Part shown: in pieces, positions 1-8,812 of the stretch
How positions within the stretch are numbered: the stretch's first letter is position 1
How the letters are laid out: each line of letters starts with the position of its first letter
DNA from: Marinicella sediminis
GTDB lineage: Bacteria; Pseudomonadota; Gammaproteobacteria; Xanthomonadales; Marinicellaceae
Assembly (NCBI RefSeq): GCF_002000055.1
Contig: NZ_MVBD01000010.1
Span: 1 to 64,000, forward strand
Direction: 5' to 3'
Length of the DNA stretch: 64,000 nt
Position numbers and translations under genes: made by a program
The notes under the pieces: generated by a model
Databases searched by the model: none
Seen by the model: the letters and a program-made list of their open reading frames with translations, nothing else
Told to the model about the DNA's origin: nothing

Positions 1-2273
1 GCAGCTGGTCTTGTACCCTGTCTGGTCCCATCACTGACGGTGATGACATCTTTGCCGAGCAGGATGATCCGGCTGGCAACACCTCACCACAAACCACTGA
101 ACTGGGTGGTATTGACACCACACCACCGGCCGCTCCAGTGGTCACCAGCCCTGTTGATGGTGCACTGACCAACAACAACACCCCATTGGTGGTTGGTACT
201 GCAGAACCCGGTTCGCAGGTCACAGTGACTGGTCCATTGGGCGAGACCTGTTCAGTGGTTGCAGACGTCAATGGTGATTGGTCTTGTACCATCGCTCCTG
301 CATTGGCCGATGGCGCCAACCTGCTCAGTGTCGTCGCCACTGACGAAGCTGGCAACAGTTCACCAGCCACCGAGCTGACCCTGAACGTTGACACCATTGC
401 CCCACTGGCGCCCGTGATCATTGCACCCACCAACGGTGCTCCGGTGACCGGTACCGGTGAGCCTGGCGCTACAGTCAACGTCACCACCCCATCAGGTGCC
501 ACATGTTCCGCATTGGTTCAACCAGATGGCAGTTGGTCTTGTAATCTGGATCAACCACCGGTGGATGGCGAGGACATCAGTGCTGATCAAACTGATCCGG
601 CAGGTAACACTTCACCAGACACCACTGCAACAGATGGCATTGACACCACACCACCGGCCGCTCCAGTGGTCACCAGCCCTGCTGATGGTGCACTGACCAA
701 CAACAACACCCCATTGGTGGTTGGTACTGCAGAACCCGGTTCACAGGTCACAGTGACTGGTCCATTGGGCGAAACCTGTTCAGTGGTTGCAGACGTCAAT
801 GGTGATTGGTCTTGTACCATCGCTCCTGCATTGGCCGATGGCGCCAACCTGCTCAGTGTCGTCGCCACTGACGAAGCTGGCAACAGTTCACCAGCCACCG
901 AGCTGACCCTGAACGTTGACACCATTGCTCCACTGGCGCCCGTGATCATTGCACCCACCAACGGTGCTCCGGTGACCGGTACCGGTGAGCCTGGCGCTAC
1001 AGTCAACGTCACCACCCCATCAGGTGCCACATGTTCCGCATTGGTTCAACCAGATGGCAGTTGGTCTTGTAATCTGGATCAACCACCGGTTAATGGCGAG
1101 GACATCAGTGCTGATCAAACCGATCCGGCTGGTAACACTTCACCAGACACCACTGCAACAGGTGGCATTGACACCTTAGCACCCGCTGATCCGGTGATCA
1201 CTGCACCTGCTGACGGCATCACCATCAATGACAACACCCCAACGGTGACAGGAACTGGTGAACCAGGTTCAACGGTAACCGTGACTGGTCCATTGGGCGA
1301 AACCTGTTCAGTGGTAGTTGATGTCAATGGTGACTGGTCTTGTACCATCAGTCCGGCCTTACAAGACGGCAGCAACCTGCTCACCGCCGTGGCCAGTGAT
1401 GATGCCGGCAATCAATCCAACAGTGACAGCATCACCCTGATCATCAATGCGTCGGCCACATACGGGTTGGTCATCAATGCACCAGCTGAACTGGTCACCA
1501 CTGAAATGGGTGGCAGCGACAGTTTCACGGTGGTTCTGCCATTGTCGCCCACAGATGATGTGACGGTTGACTTTTCTAGTAGTGATTTAACAGAAGGTAC
1601 CGTGAGTCCTTCTTCAGTGACCTTCACTGCCGCAGACTGGGATCAGCCGGTGACCATCACAGTGACTGGTGTGGACGACCCTGATTATGACCTTGATCAA
1701 AGTTATCAAGTGATCACTTCAGCACTGTCCTCACTGGATCTGAACTATGCTGGCATCAATCCTGCTGATGTTGACGCAGTGAATGTTGATGATGATGAAA
1801 GTCCGGATCTGCGGGCATTCATCACCAACTGCGTCAGAGGAGTGCAACCCACTGACTCGATGACGTACCGTTTACTGATCAGTAATACCGGTAACAAAGA
1901 CATCACGGGGGCCAATGTAGCCACTGTTCTGGGTGACAAGATGACATTGCCACAATGGGTTTGTCAGCAAAACGGTGGAGCCTCTTGTGACTCACTCAGC
2001 GGCAGCGGCGATCTGAATGAAACGGTTGATTTGCCGGTTGGCTCCAGTCTGCTTTATCTGTTTGATGCGGATGTCGATGCTGCATTGACCGATTTCATTG
2101 ATGTGGAAGGGTCTGTGACCATGCCGGTTGATGAAACCGATGTCAACCCAGGTGACAATGTGGCCTTTGACAGTGATCTGGTGTATTTGTATCTTTTCAA
2201 GGACACATTTGACTGTGCCCCTCCAGGAACCATCGAATCGACCAATGCGCTGCTTGAGTCGCTCACTCAGTGA
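1..2273 (+). CDS. Secreted multi-domain Ig-like repeat protein (5' end outside window)
   Basis: The reading frame is open from the first bases, so the N-terminus lies outside the window. It is built of alternating bacterial Ig-like domains of about 85-90 residues. One type carries two cysteines around VNGDWSC and the other around PDGSWSC; the pairs are probably disulphides, fitting an extracellular protein. After five such domains comes a Calx-beta/'SSDLTEGTVSP'-type domain (about 1460-1800) and then a DUF11-like domain (about 1800-2150). The C-terminus carries YLYLFKDTFDC, resembling the tails of four other secreted proteins in this window. An adhesin or surface-structure role is inferred from architecture only. 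A terminator follows 20 bases after the stop. Confidence 0.85.
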   Translation, partial: SWSCTLSGPITDGDDIFAEQDDPAGNTSPQTTELGGIDTTPPAAPVVTSPVDGALTNNNTPLVVGTAEPGSQVTVTGPLGETCSVVADVNGDWSCTIAPALADGANLLSVVATDEAGNSSPATELTLNVDTIAPLAPVIIAPTNGAPVTGTGEPGATVNVTTPSGATCSALVQPDGSWSCNLDQPPVDGEDISADQTDPAGNTSPDTTATDGIDTTPPAAPVVTSPADGALTNNNTPLVVGTAEPGSQVTVTGPLGETCSVVADVNGDWSCTIAPALADGANLLSVVATDEAGNSSPATELTLNVDTIAPLAPVIIAPTNGAPVTGTGEPGATVNVTTPSGATCSALVQPDGSWSCNLDQPPVNGEDISADQTDPAGNTSPDTTATGGIDTLAPADPVITAPADGITINDNTPTVTGTGEPGSTVTVTGPLGETCSVVVDVNGDWSCTISPALQDGSNLLTAVASDDAGNQSNSDSITLIINASATYGLVINAPAELVTTEMGGSDSFTVVLPLSPTDDVTVDFSSSDLTEGTVSPSSVTFTAADWDQPVTITVTGVDDPDYDLDQSYQVITSALSSLDLNYAGINPADVDAVNVDDDESPDLRAFITNCVRGVQPTDSMTYRLLISNTGNKDITGANVATVLGDKMTLPQWVCQQNGGASCDSLSGSGDLNETVDLPVGSSLLYLFDADVDAALTDFIDVEGSVTMPVDETDVNPGDNVAFDSDLVYLYLFKDTFDCAPPGTIESTNALLESLTQ
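111..638 (+). repeat. 528-bp tandem repeat, copy 1 (codes for two Ig-like domains)
   Basis: This unit begins at the ATTGACACCA junction and encodes one A-type plus one B-type Ig-like domain (176 codons). The copy starting at 639 matches it with about nine single-base differences counted by eye and no indel, so the duplication is recent or the copies are kept alike by gene conversion. Confidence 0.9.
639..1166 (+). repeat. 528-bp tandem repeat, copy 2
   Basis: Second copy of the in-frame 176-codon unit. A third, more diverged A-type domain begins at 1167 and is followed by unrelated domains, so the array ends here. The array may extend to the left, since the window opens inside a B-type domain. 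Confidence 0.9.
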
Positions 2274-2290
2274 TGAAACGCTGAAACAAA

Positions 2291-2318
2291 AAAAGGCCGG
2301 AATTACCGGCCTTTTTTT
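2291..2318. terminator. Bidirectional intrinsic terminator
   Basis: A GGCCGG/CCGGCC hairpin with a five-base AATTA loop is flanked by an A-run on the left and seven Ts on the right. It sits between convergent genes (the Ig-repeat protein and pdxH), so it can serve both strands. Confidence 0.85.
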
Positions 2319-2339
2319 ATGTCTGGATAAATAATATTT

Positions 2340-2978
2340 CTATGGAGCCAGCCTTTGAATGCGCCAAGTTGTTCCGTCTTTGGTGTATTGGAAACGATCA
2401 TGCAAACGATTGGCCCTGCCCTGCCAGAATTCATAGCGTTCAGGAATCACCCGGTAACCGCCCCAGGCATCCGGCAAAGGGACTTCACCAGCTTTGAACT
2501 TTTCCTTGATTTGATTCATCAGGGTTTTGAGGACTGTACGGCTGGAGATAACCTGACTTTGCTCTGAAATCCAGGCCCCAAGTTGAGACCCCCTGGGTCG
2601 CGAGGTGAAATAGGCAAAGGATTCTTTGGCTGATATTTTTTCAACCTGTCCACTGATTCTGACCTGCCGCTCAAGCCCCAGCCAGGGAAACAACAAAGCT
2701 GCCCTGGGATTAGCCGCCAATTCTTTGGCTTTGGCACTTTGGTAATTAGTGAAAAAAACGTAGCCCCTGTCATCAAACAATTTCAATAAAACCGTTCTGG
2801 CCTGCGGCATGTCATCGGCACCGCAAGTGGCCAGAGTCATGGCATTCACCTCATGCAACTGTGCATTCCGGGCTTGTTCAAACCACATACTGAATTGCGC
2901 CAGAGGGTCATCTTTTAACTCTGCCCTTTGCAATCCCGATTGGGTGTATTCATTTCTTAACTCGCCTATATCCATCAT
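2340..2978 (-). CDS. pdxH: Pyridoxamine 5'-phosphate oxidase
   Basis: FMN-dependent oxidase converting pyridoxine/pyridoxamine 5'-phosphate to pyridoxal 5'-phosphate in the cytoplasm. The 212-residue length is typical. The C-terminal family signature is visible as YEFWQGRANRLHDRF, as are the FMN-site segments around ARTVLLK and RPRGSQLGAW. The start overlaps the stop of the upstream GldG-like gene by four bases, so it is probably translated as the last gene of the ABC operon. Two adjacent Met codons make the start ambiguous by one residue. PLP-dependent enzymes elsewhere in the window (OvoB, glycine decarboxylase) need its product. Confidence 0.95.
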   Translation of the reverse strand: MMDIGELRNEYTQSGLQRAELKDDPLAQFSMWFEQARNAQLHEVNAMTLATCGADDMPQARTVLLKLFDDRGYVFFTNYQSAKAKELAANPRAALLFPWLGLERQVRISGQVEKISAKESFAYFTSRPRGSQLGAWISEQSQVISSRTVLKTLMNQIKEKFKAGEVPLPDAWGGYRVIPERYEFWQGRANRLHDRFQYTKDGTTWRIQRLAP

Positions 2979-4135
2979 CGCTCTCTTTTGAACTTAAACC
3001 AAACCAACAATCCGCCCAACAGCAACAGCAGCGGTACCACAATCAACATCAACCCAGCCAACCACAATACTTCATTGGCTGCAAAATACAATTCAGACTG
3101 CCACCGACCAATGGCCGGCAAATCAATCCGTTCATCCCGTTTAAGCAACCAGTCAATCAATCGAAATGACATTTCAAGATTGCCTCCACTGAACAGGTGT
3201 TCGTCGGCCAAAAAATCACTGTCGCCGACCACCATGAGACGACTTGCACCCAGCTGACTGGTTGATGCCAGGGCTTGTTGTTGATCATTGACCCACAAAA
3301 CATCATTGGCTGTTTCATAGGGCATCACTTCAACCAAATCAAGAGGTCGGTCAAATGCCTGGTTCACCGGGTGATCTGGAAATGACTTGATGATCAGGTG
3401 ACCTTGATGAAATGCATCAGTCTGAACCACATCAAATAACAAAGACAATTCAGGTTGAACACTGGTTACCATGGGATCAGTCAGCCACAACAGACTGATA
3501 CCCTGCTGCACTTGTTGTTCCAGCCAAAGTCGCTGTTGCAAGTTAAAGGGTCTGGCTGGTGCTGGCAGAACCAGTAAGCGGGTTTTTTCGGGCAATTTGA
3601 GTTGTGCACTCCACGGTAATACCATGACCTGATAATTGGCGGCTTGTAATGCTTTGAGCCATTGCCCATACCCCAGTGAAACCCCGGCATCAAATGATTT
3701 ACCCTGATGTCCTTCCAGAAACACCAGCCAGGCTCCATCTTGGTGACTCAGTCTTTTCAAGCCGTTAAAAAAAGCTTCATACGACAAAGTCGTCAGATGA
3801 AACTTCTCTGTGCCCTGATAAATCAGCATTTCACCCAGCTTTTCGATACCCAGTTTTTTTTTCAGTTGGGGTTGTGAATCAATATCCATGTATTTAACTT
3901 CAGCATTTTCCACCGATGCCACAATGGGCTGTAAAAAATTATTCACCAGTTGTGCAGCGGGCGATTCAGGTTGGGCATACACTTCAATGGTCAGTCCTTG
4001 CTGCTGATGCAATATGTTTTTGGCCGATTGAGGCAACAAGTCTGTATAGGTATCAACCATTCTGAAATTGTCTATCAACCGCGCTGATAGCATCACCAGT
4101 AGCAGCCAGCCAATGATCATCAACCCCTGTTTCAT
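2975..4135 (-). CDS. GldG-like auxiliary component of an ABC transport system
   Basis: 386 residues with one N-terminal membrane segment (about 5-20), a long extracytoplasmic domain and a C-terminal membrane segment (about 355-380) ending in KFKRER. This is the layout of GldG/ABC-type 'uncharacterised transport system' auxiliary proteins, which pair with a GldF-like permease. It overlaps the permease gene upstream and pdxH downstream by four bases each. The substrate is unknown. Gliding is not implied, because this family is widespread in non-gliding bacteria. Confidence 0.75.
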   Translation of the reverse strand: MKQGLMIIGWLLLVMLSARLIDNFRMVDTYTDLLPQSAKNILHQQQGLTIEVYAQPESPAAQLVNNFLQPIVASVENAEVKYMDIDSQPQLKKKLGIEKLGEMLIYQGTEKFHLTTLSYEAFFNGLKRLSHQDGAWLVFLEGHQGKSFDAGVSLGYGQWLKALQAANYQVMVLPWSAQLKLPEKTRLLVLPAPARPFNLQQRLWLEQQVQQGISLLWLTDPMVTSVQPELSLLFDVVQTDAFHQGHLIIKSFPDHPVNQAFDRPLDLVEVMPYETANDVLWVNDQQQALASTSQLGASRLMVVGDSDFLADEHLFSGGNLEMSFRLIDWLLKRDERIDLPAIGRWQSELYFAANEVLWLAGLMLIVVPLLLLLGGLLVWFKFKRER

Positions 4136-4878
4136 GACCCGTCCCTCAATTGTTTCAATTTTTGCTCAGTCAACATGCTAAACAGGACCACGCCTCCAGC
4201 AAAATAGACCACTGAGCTGATACTCAATTCGCCACTGAACAGCCAGTCAAGGTGGTGTGCCGGAGAACACAGTTTCAACCAATTCATTCCATATGCCTGA
4301 CCGGAACCATCAGCACCCAACAACCACAAGACCGCCATCACCACAATACTCAGCAAAGCAGCCGTTGCAGTGGCATGACAATAAACGCCAATCAGCAGGC
4401 CCAATGCCGCCATCCACAACACCGCCAGACTCAGACCCAATACACCTGACAAAACCTGCCAGCCAGACAAAGTCCCTCCGGTTTCGAGCAATGCCCAAAA
4501 CAGGAACACCTGTAACCAGACAAACCACAGAAGGGTTGCTGATGCGGCCAGTTTTTGTCTGACCACTGACCCGGTGGAGCGATGGCTTAATAATAAATAA
4601 AACAGGGTTTTCTGAGAGCGTTCACTGGTCATGATGGTGGCCGTCGACAAGGCCACCACCAGAATCATCACCCTGGCCAACATGTGTAACAGCGGAGACC
4701 ACAAGGTATCAGTCACAGACGGAGGATATGGCAATTGGCTGAGTGAAGGCTGGATGGCGAGGTAATGATCCAGCATTTGCCAACACATCCAAGCCAGTAC
4801 AAAACTCAGCACACCAAGCATCAACCACATAGAAGGAGCACGCCAAAGGTGTCTGCAATCTTTACTGAACACGTTCAT
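4132..4878 (-). CDS. ABC-2 type permease (GldF-like)
   Basis: 248 residues with about six hydrophobic segments and no signal peptide, beginning MNVFSKDCRHLWRAPSMWLM, typical of ABC-2 permeases whose N-terminus lies in the cytoplasm. It lies between the ATPase and the GldG-like gene and overlaps both by four bases, which implies a fixed stoichiometry complex. The exported substrate cannot be deduced. Confidence 0.8.
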   Translation of the reverse strand: MNVFSKDCRHLWRAPSMWLMLGVLSFVLAWMCWQMLDHYLAIQPSLSQLPYPPSVTDTLWSPLLHMLARVMILVVALSTATIMTSERSQKTLFYLLLSHRSTGSVVRQKLAASATLLWFVWLQVFLFWALLETGGTLSGWQVLSGVLGLSLAVLWMAALGLLIGVYCHATATAALLSIVVMAVLWLLGADGSGQAYGMNWLKLCSPAHHLDWLFSGELSISSVVYFAGGVVLFSMLTEQKLKQLRDGS

Positions 4879-5561
4879 CGTCCATCATCCATGACATCAC
4901 CTGAAGCCTGCCAGTCATTGATGGCCTGATTATAAATATTGTGGAATGAATCACCATCGGTATGCCGTCGCAATGTAACCAGTTCGCCCTGGTGCATTAC
5001 CACCACCCAATCTGCCAAAGATTCCATATCTTGCATAATGTGGGTTGCCATGATGATGGATTTTTGGGATTTCCATGCTTGGACTTGTTGCATAAATGCT
5101 TGCATCACCTGAGGGTCCATGCCATTCAATGGTTCATCCATCAGTAACATCGATGCAGCGGAAACATCCAATTGAGCCAATGACAGGCGTTGCCTGAAAC
5201 CCAATGACAAGTGTCGGGTTAAACGATTGGCCATGGCAGTCAGCCCCCAGCGCTCCATGACCGGTTCGATATCAACTGCCGCAACCCGCATCTGTTGGGC
5301 GACAAATTGTAATTGTTCTTTCACGCTCAGGTATGGGTAAAAAACCGCTGGCTCAGGCAACAGATAACAACTGTGATCAGGTGAAAAGTTCAACTGGCCA
5401 CAGTCAGGACTCAACAGACCTGCCATCACCTGTAACAAGCTGGACTTGCCGGCACCGTTGGCGCCTAACAACACAACCACGCCGGTATCAGGCAACTCAA
5501 CAGTGATGTTCTGGAGAATTTCCTGACCGGAACGGCTCAGGCAAAGTTGATTTATTTTCAT
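4875..5561 (-). CDS. ABC transporter ATP-binding protein
   Basis: 228-residue nucleotide-binding subunit. Walker A is GANGAGKSS (about residues 33-41), the signature region reads LSLGFRQRLSLAQL, Walker B is MLLMDEPLNG and the switch histidine is in MATHIMQDME. It is the first gene of the four-gene operon ATPase-permease-GldG-like-pdxH, and it drives the permease by ATP hydrolysis at the inner membrane. The signature motif is SLGFRQR rather than canonical SGGQ, as is common in the ABC-2/CcmA-like subgroup. Confidence 0.88.
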   Translation of the reverse strand: MKINQLCLSRSGQEILQNITVELPDTGVVVLLGANGAGKSSLLQVMAGLLSPDCGQLNFSPDHSCYLLPEPAVFYPYLSVKEQLQFVAQQMRVAAVDIEPVMERWGLTAMANRLTRHLSLGFRQRLSLAQLDVSAASMLLMDEPLNGMDPQVMQAFMQQVQAWKSQKSIIMATHIMQDMESLADWVVVMHQGELVTLRRHTDGDSFHNIYNQAINDWQASGDVMDDGR

Positions 5562-5673
5562 AGAGTTAGCTTGATTCTATAGCCATACCATACGCCAAAG
5601 TACGCGGTTTTAGCTGGCTATTGTGGTGGTTATTCATTATAGTGAGCAATGCTTTTATTACAAACATCTATTT

Positions 5674-6879
5674 ATGATTCCAACAATTGAATTTTTACAA
5701 ACCGGTCTGCTTGACCTGTCGGCTTGGCAACTGGTTCTCTATACCTTTATAGTGGTACAGATCACATTATCTGGTGTCAGTCTTTTTTTACACCGCGAAC
5801 AAACCCATCGGGGCATCAAAATGCACCCGGCTATTCAACATTTTTACCGCTTCTGGACCTGGTTTACCACAGGCATGCTGACCAAAGAATGGGTGGCCAT
5901 TCACCGTAAACATCATGCATATTGTGAAACCGAAGATGATCCGCACAGCCCACAAATTCATGGCATCAAAAAAGTCCTGCTGCATGGCGTCACTTTATAC
6001 ACCGCAGAACGCAAAAATCAGGAAACCATGGAAAAATATGGCCAGGGAACACCGGATGACTGGCTGGAAAAAAACGTCTATACACGTTTTCACTATTTAG
6101 GCATTGTACTGCTGGCTTTCATTAATGTGGCCCTGTTTGGTGTGATTGGCTTATTGATTTATGCCATTCAAATGCTTTGGATTCCGGTATTTGCTGCCGG
6201 TGTCATCAATGGCATTGGTCACTATGTGGGATACCGCAACTACCGGACCGATGATTCGTCTCGTAACATCACCCGCTTTGCCTTCTTTATCTTTGGTGAA
6301 GAATTACACAACAATCATCATGCCTTCCCTTCTTCATGTAAATTTGCCCATAAAAAAGGTGAACACGACATCGGCTGGTACATCATCAAACTGATGAATA
6401 AGATGGGGTTGTGCGAAATCCGCAAAGTCGTCCCAGACCTGTATGTTGATGAGCAAAATGAAGATTTCAATGGCGACACAGTCAAAGCCATTTTGACTCA
6501 TAAATTCAATGTTTTACAGGTGTATATCCGGGATGTGATCAAACCAAACCTCACGGCCGAATACCAGACTGCATCGAAATCTTTCAAGAAAAAGATTCAC
6601 AAATACACCCATAATCTGTCACTCGATCCTCAGTTTTTGAAAACTGACATCAGGCAGAAATGGCAGAGCTATTTTGCTGACAGCCAATCCCTGAACAGCC
6701 TTCTGCAATACAAAGAGGAGTTGCAATCCATTTGGGAAAATAACAGCAAATCAGTGGATGAAATGATCGCTGATTTCAAAGCCTGGTGCGCCAAGGCAGA
6801 ACAAAGTGGCAACCGCCTGTTACAGGAATTTGCCAGCTCACTGAGTCGTTACAAGCTACAAACCTTTACCGCCAGATAA
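5674..6879 (+). CDS. Membrane fatty acid (acyl-CoA/acyl-lipid) desaturase
   Basis: Diiron desaturase with the three histidine boxes HREQTHRG, HRKHHAY and ELHNNHHAFPSS and two to four membrane segments, the pattern of delta-9 DesC-type enzymes. It introduces a cis double bond into acyl chains, adjusting membrane fluidity. I place the start at the ATG at 5674, giving 401 residues. The frame is open upstream to a GTG at 5623, but the extra residues do not look like family sequence. The last 150 residues after the final His box form a charged, probably cytoplasmic extension. A terminator follows. Confidence 0.88.
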   Translation: MIPTIEFLQTGLLDLSAWQLVLYTFIVVQITLSGVSLFLHREQTHRGIKMHPAIQHFYRFWTWFTTGMLTKEWVAIHRKHHAYCETEDDPHSPQIHGIKKVLLHGVTLYTAERKNQETMEKYGQGTPDDWLEKNVYTRFHYLGIVLLAFINVALFGVIGLLIYAIQMLWIPVFAAGVINGIGHYVGYRNYRTDDSSRNITRFAFFIFGEELHNNHHAFPSSCKFAHKKGEHDIGWYIIKLMNKMGLCEIRKVVPDLYVDEQNEDFNGDTVKAILTHKFNVLQVYIRDVIKPNLTAEYQTASKSFKKKIHKYTHNLSLDPQFLKTDIRQKWQSYFADSQSLNSLLQYKEELQSIWENNSKSVDEMIADFKAWCAKAEQSGNRLLQEFASSLSRYKLQTFTAR

Positions 6880-6900
6880 GGGGTTCCAATTACACGGCAC

Positions 6901-6929
6901 AAAAAAACCGGGTCAAACCCGGTTTTTTT
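6901..6929. terminator. Bidirectional intrinsic terminator
   Basis: The stem CCGGGT/ACCCGG has a three-base loop, seven As to the left and seven Ts to the right, between the convergent desaturase and DUF885 genes. Confidence 0.88.
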
Positions 6930-6939
6930 GATTCATCAT

Positions 6940-8694
6940 TTACTTCATCCGTTGCGGGATGTACTCTTGCTTAACAGCTTTCGCCAACAACTCTGGTGGC
7001 AACAATCCTTGAGCCAGAATGAAATCATGGAACGATTGCTGGTCAAACTGATCCTTTAGTTTCAACTCAGTTTCAGCGCGTAACTGCAACAACTTCTCGT
7101 AGCCATAATAATAAGCAGTGGCCTGAGCTGGTGACCTGAACGTATACCGGTCAATTTCAGTCTGAGCATTCTTATCATCCTCTCCAACATCTTCCATCAA
7201 TACCCGTTTGGCTTCAGCCGGGGTGATCAACCCGAGGTTGAGCATGGGATCGAGCCAGATCCGCGCTGCGCGTAACAACCTGGCCTGTAAAGCATACAAC
7301 TGACCTTCAAGAGGCATGTATTCCTTACTGATCGCTTCAGCATAAAGTGCCCAGCCTTCGACATTAGCTGAGTTAAAAGCAAACATGGCTCTGGCCGTTG
7401 ACACCCCACCTCTGAGCATGGTGGTGAACTGTAACTCATGTCCGGGTCTGGCTTCATGTGCCGATAAGGTCCACATCATGGCTTTGAATGCATAATCATT
7501 TTTAGGCCAGCTACCATCTTCGTTCTGTTCAATTTTGGGAACGATGAACTCCGGGTACTCACCGGTGTTGCCCACCAGTCTGGGTACGTCCAGGTGAGCC
7601 GCTGGCTGTTGTGCTGTTTCAGCAGCAGTGGCCATCCTGGCACGGGCAGGCTCATTCGGTAAGGACACCAACTGATGTTTGTTAATGATCTGATCGAGCT
7701 CACGCATCACCGCGGCATACTCTTCCATCAAGGCATCACCATGAATCTGTTCGTTTTTAAGCAGCTCCATCACTTCACGGTAATCTGTGGTTTCATAACC
7801 CATTTTTTCGGCCACCAAAGGTGCCAGAGCCATCATTTCAAAGCGAATATTCATGAACGCCACCTGACCAATTTTCATCAATTCCTCAGGACTGGCATCG
7901 ACACCATAATTTTTGAGTTGCAATTCGTACAACTCACGGGGCAACATGGCGCTTTCCCTGGTGTTGGGCAGAATGTTGGCCTTAACCCATTCATTGTATT
8001 CACCCATTTGAGATTGCAGTAGTTGCAATGAAGATTCATAACCAGTCAGATCGGTGGCTGCAAAAACCTGAGACAGTCCCTGAATAAAAATGGCGGACCG
8101 CTCTATGTCCTGCTCCACTTCACCCCGAAAAGGCTTGATCAGGTCCGGCTCATCCATGCGTTCAGTCAGGCGTTTTTTCGCCAATTCAAACAAGGGTTCA
8201 TAACCTTCCGCCTCACCAGTGTATTTTTTAAGTCTGATCAGAGCGGCTTTTTGTCGTTCAAATGGCACTTGTTTATCCAGCTGGCCATTGAACCCATAAA
8301 AGATCAGGCCAATGACATTGCCATAGGGCAACACCCTGGCATCATTGATTTTGGTGGCTTCAATGTTGTCTTTGACTGATTGGATCATGATTTCGATGTC
8401 TTGTCTGACCCGCTGATCCTGTTCATTGGCAAGGTGTTCGTTGAGCATTTTCAGATTGGCTGTTGCATTCTCCAACTGCCGTTTTACCAGGTTATCCTGC
8501 AAGTCAAAAATGTCTTCGTCGTAACCTTCCACACCCGACTGAGCTGAAAACTCAGGGGCAAATTTAGCCTGCGACTTTAATATTTTATAAGCTATTTCAT
8601 TGGACCGTTTGACCCAGTCCTGTTCTTTGGCGTGTGCCTGAAACACACACAACAACATGACCATCAGCACAATGGTCGATTGCTTGATACGCAT
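6940..8694 (-). CDS. Secreted DUF885 family peptidase-like protein (copy 1)
   Basis: 584 residues from the ATG at 8694; a GTG at 8703 is the alternative. A signal peptide (hydrophobic stretch ending in AHA) directs it to the periplasm or outside. The DUF885 hallmark HExxPGH appears as HEARPGHELQF at about residue 415, a zinc-metallopeptidase-like site, with a downstream glutamate in NVEGWALYAE. Members of DUF885 are predicted peptidases with few studied examples. A second, diverged copy lies at 60.3-62.0 kb with the same motif. It is monocistronic and closed by a shared terminator. Confidence 0.82.
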   Translation of the reverse strand: MRIKQSTIVLMVMLLCVFQAHAKEQDWVKRSNEIAYKILKSQAKFAPEFSAQSGVEGYDEDIFDLQDNLVKRQLENATANLKMLNEHLANEQDQRVRQDIEIMIQSVKDNIEATKINDARVLPYGNVIGLIFYGFNGQLDKQVPFERQKAALIRLKKYTGEAEGYEPLFELAKKRLTERMDEPDLIKPFRGEVEQDIERSAIFIQGLSQVFAATDLTGYESSLQLLQSQMGEYNEWVKANILPNTRESAMLPRELYELQLKNYGVDASPEELMKIGQVAFMNIRFEMMALAPLVAEKMGYETTDYREVMELLKNEQIHGDALMEEYAAVMRELDQIINKHQLVSLPNEPARARMATAAETAQQPAAHLDVPRLVGNTGEYPEFIVPKIEQNEDGSWPKNDYAFKAMMWTLSAHEARPGHELQFTTMLRGGVSTARAMFAFNSANVEGWALYAEAISKEYMPLEGQLYALQARLLRAARIWLDPMLNLGLITPAEAKRVLMEDVGEDDKNAQTEIDRYTFRSPAQATAYYYGYEKLLQLRAETELKLKDQFDQQSFHDFILAQGLLPPELLAKAVKQEYIPQRMK

Positions 8695-8812
8695 AAATTT
8701 CACCAGATGATTTAGAGAGTAAACAAATTATATGAATTTGTCACATCACAAATCATGGGCAAGAGGTAACGAAATCCCCTGTGCGTTCAACGTAAAGATT
8801 TAAACACTGCCA

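Noticed and set aside
111-1166. CRISPR-like repeats
   Set aside because: The repeats are long, contiguous, in frame and encode Ig-like domains.
587-1411. Long minus-strand open frames across the Ig-repeat gene
   Set aside because: They mirror the repeated coding sequence on the plus strand, lack ribosome sites and recur with the repeat; they are shadows.
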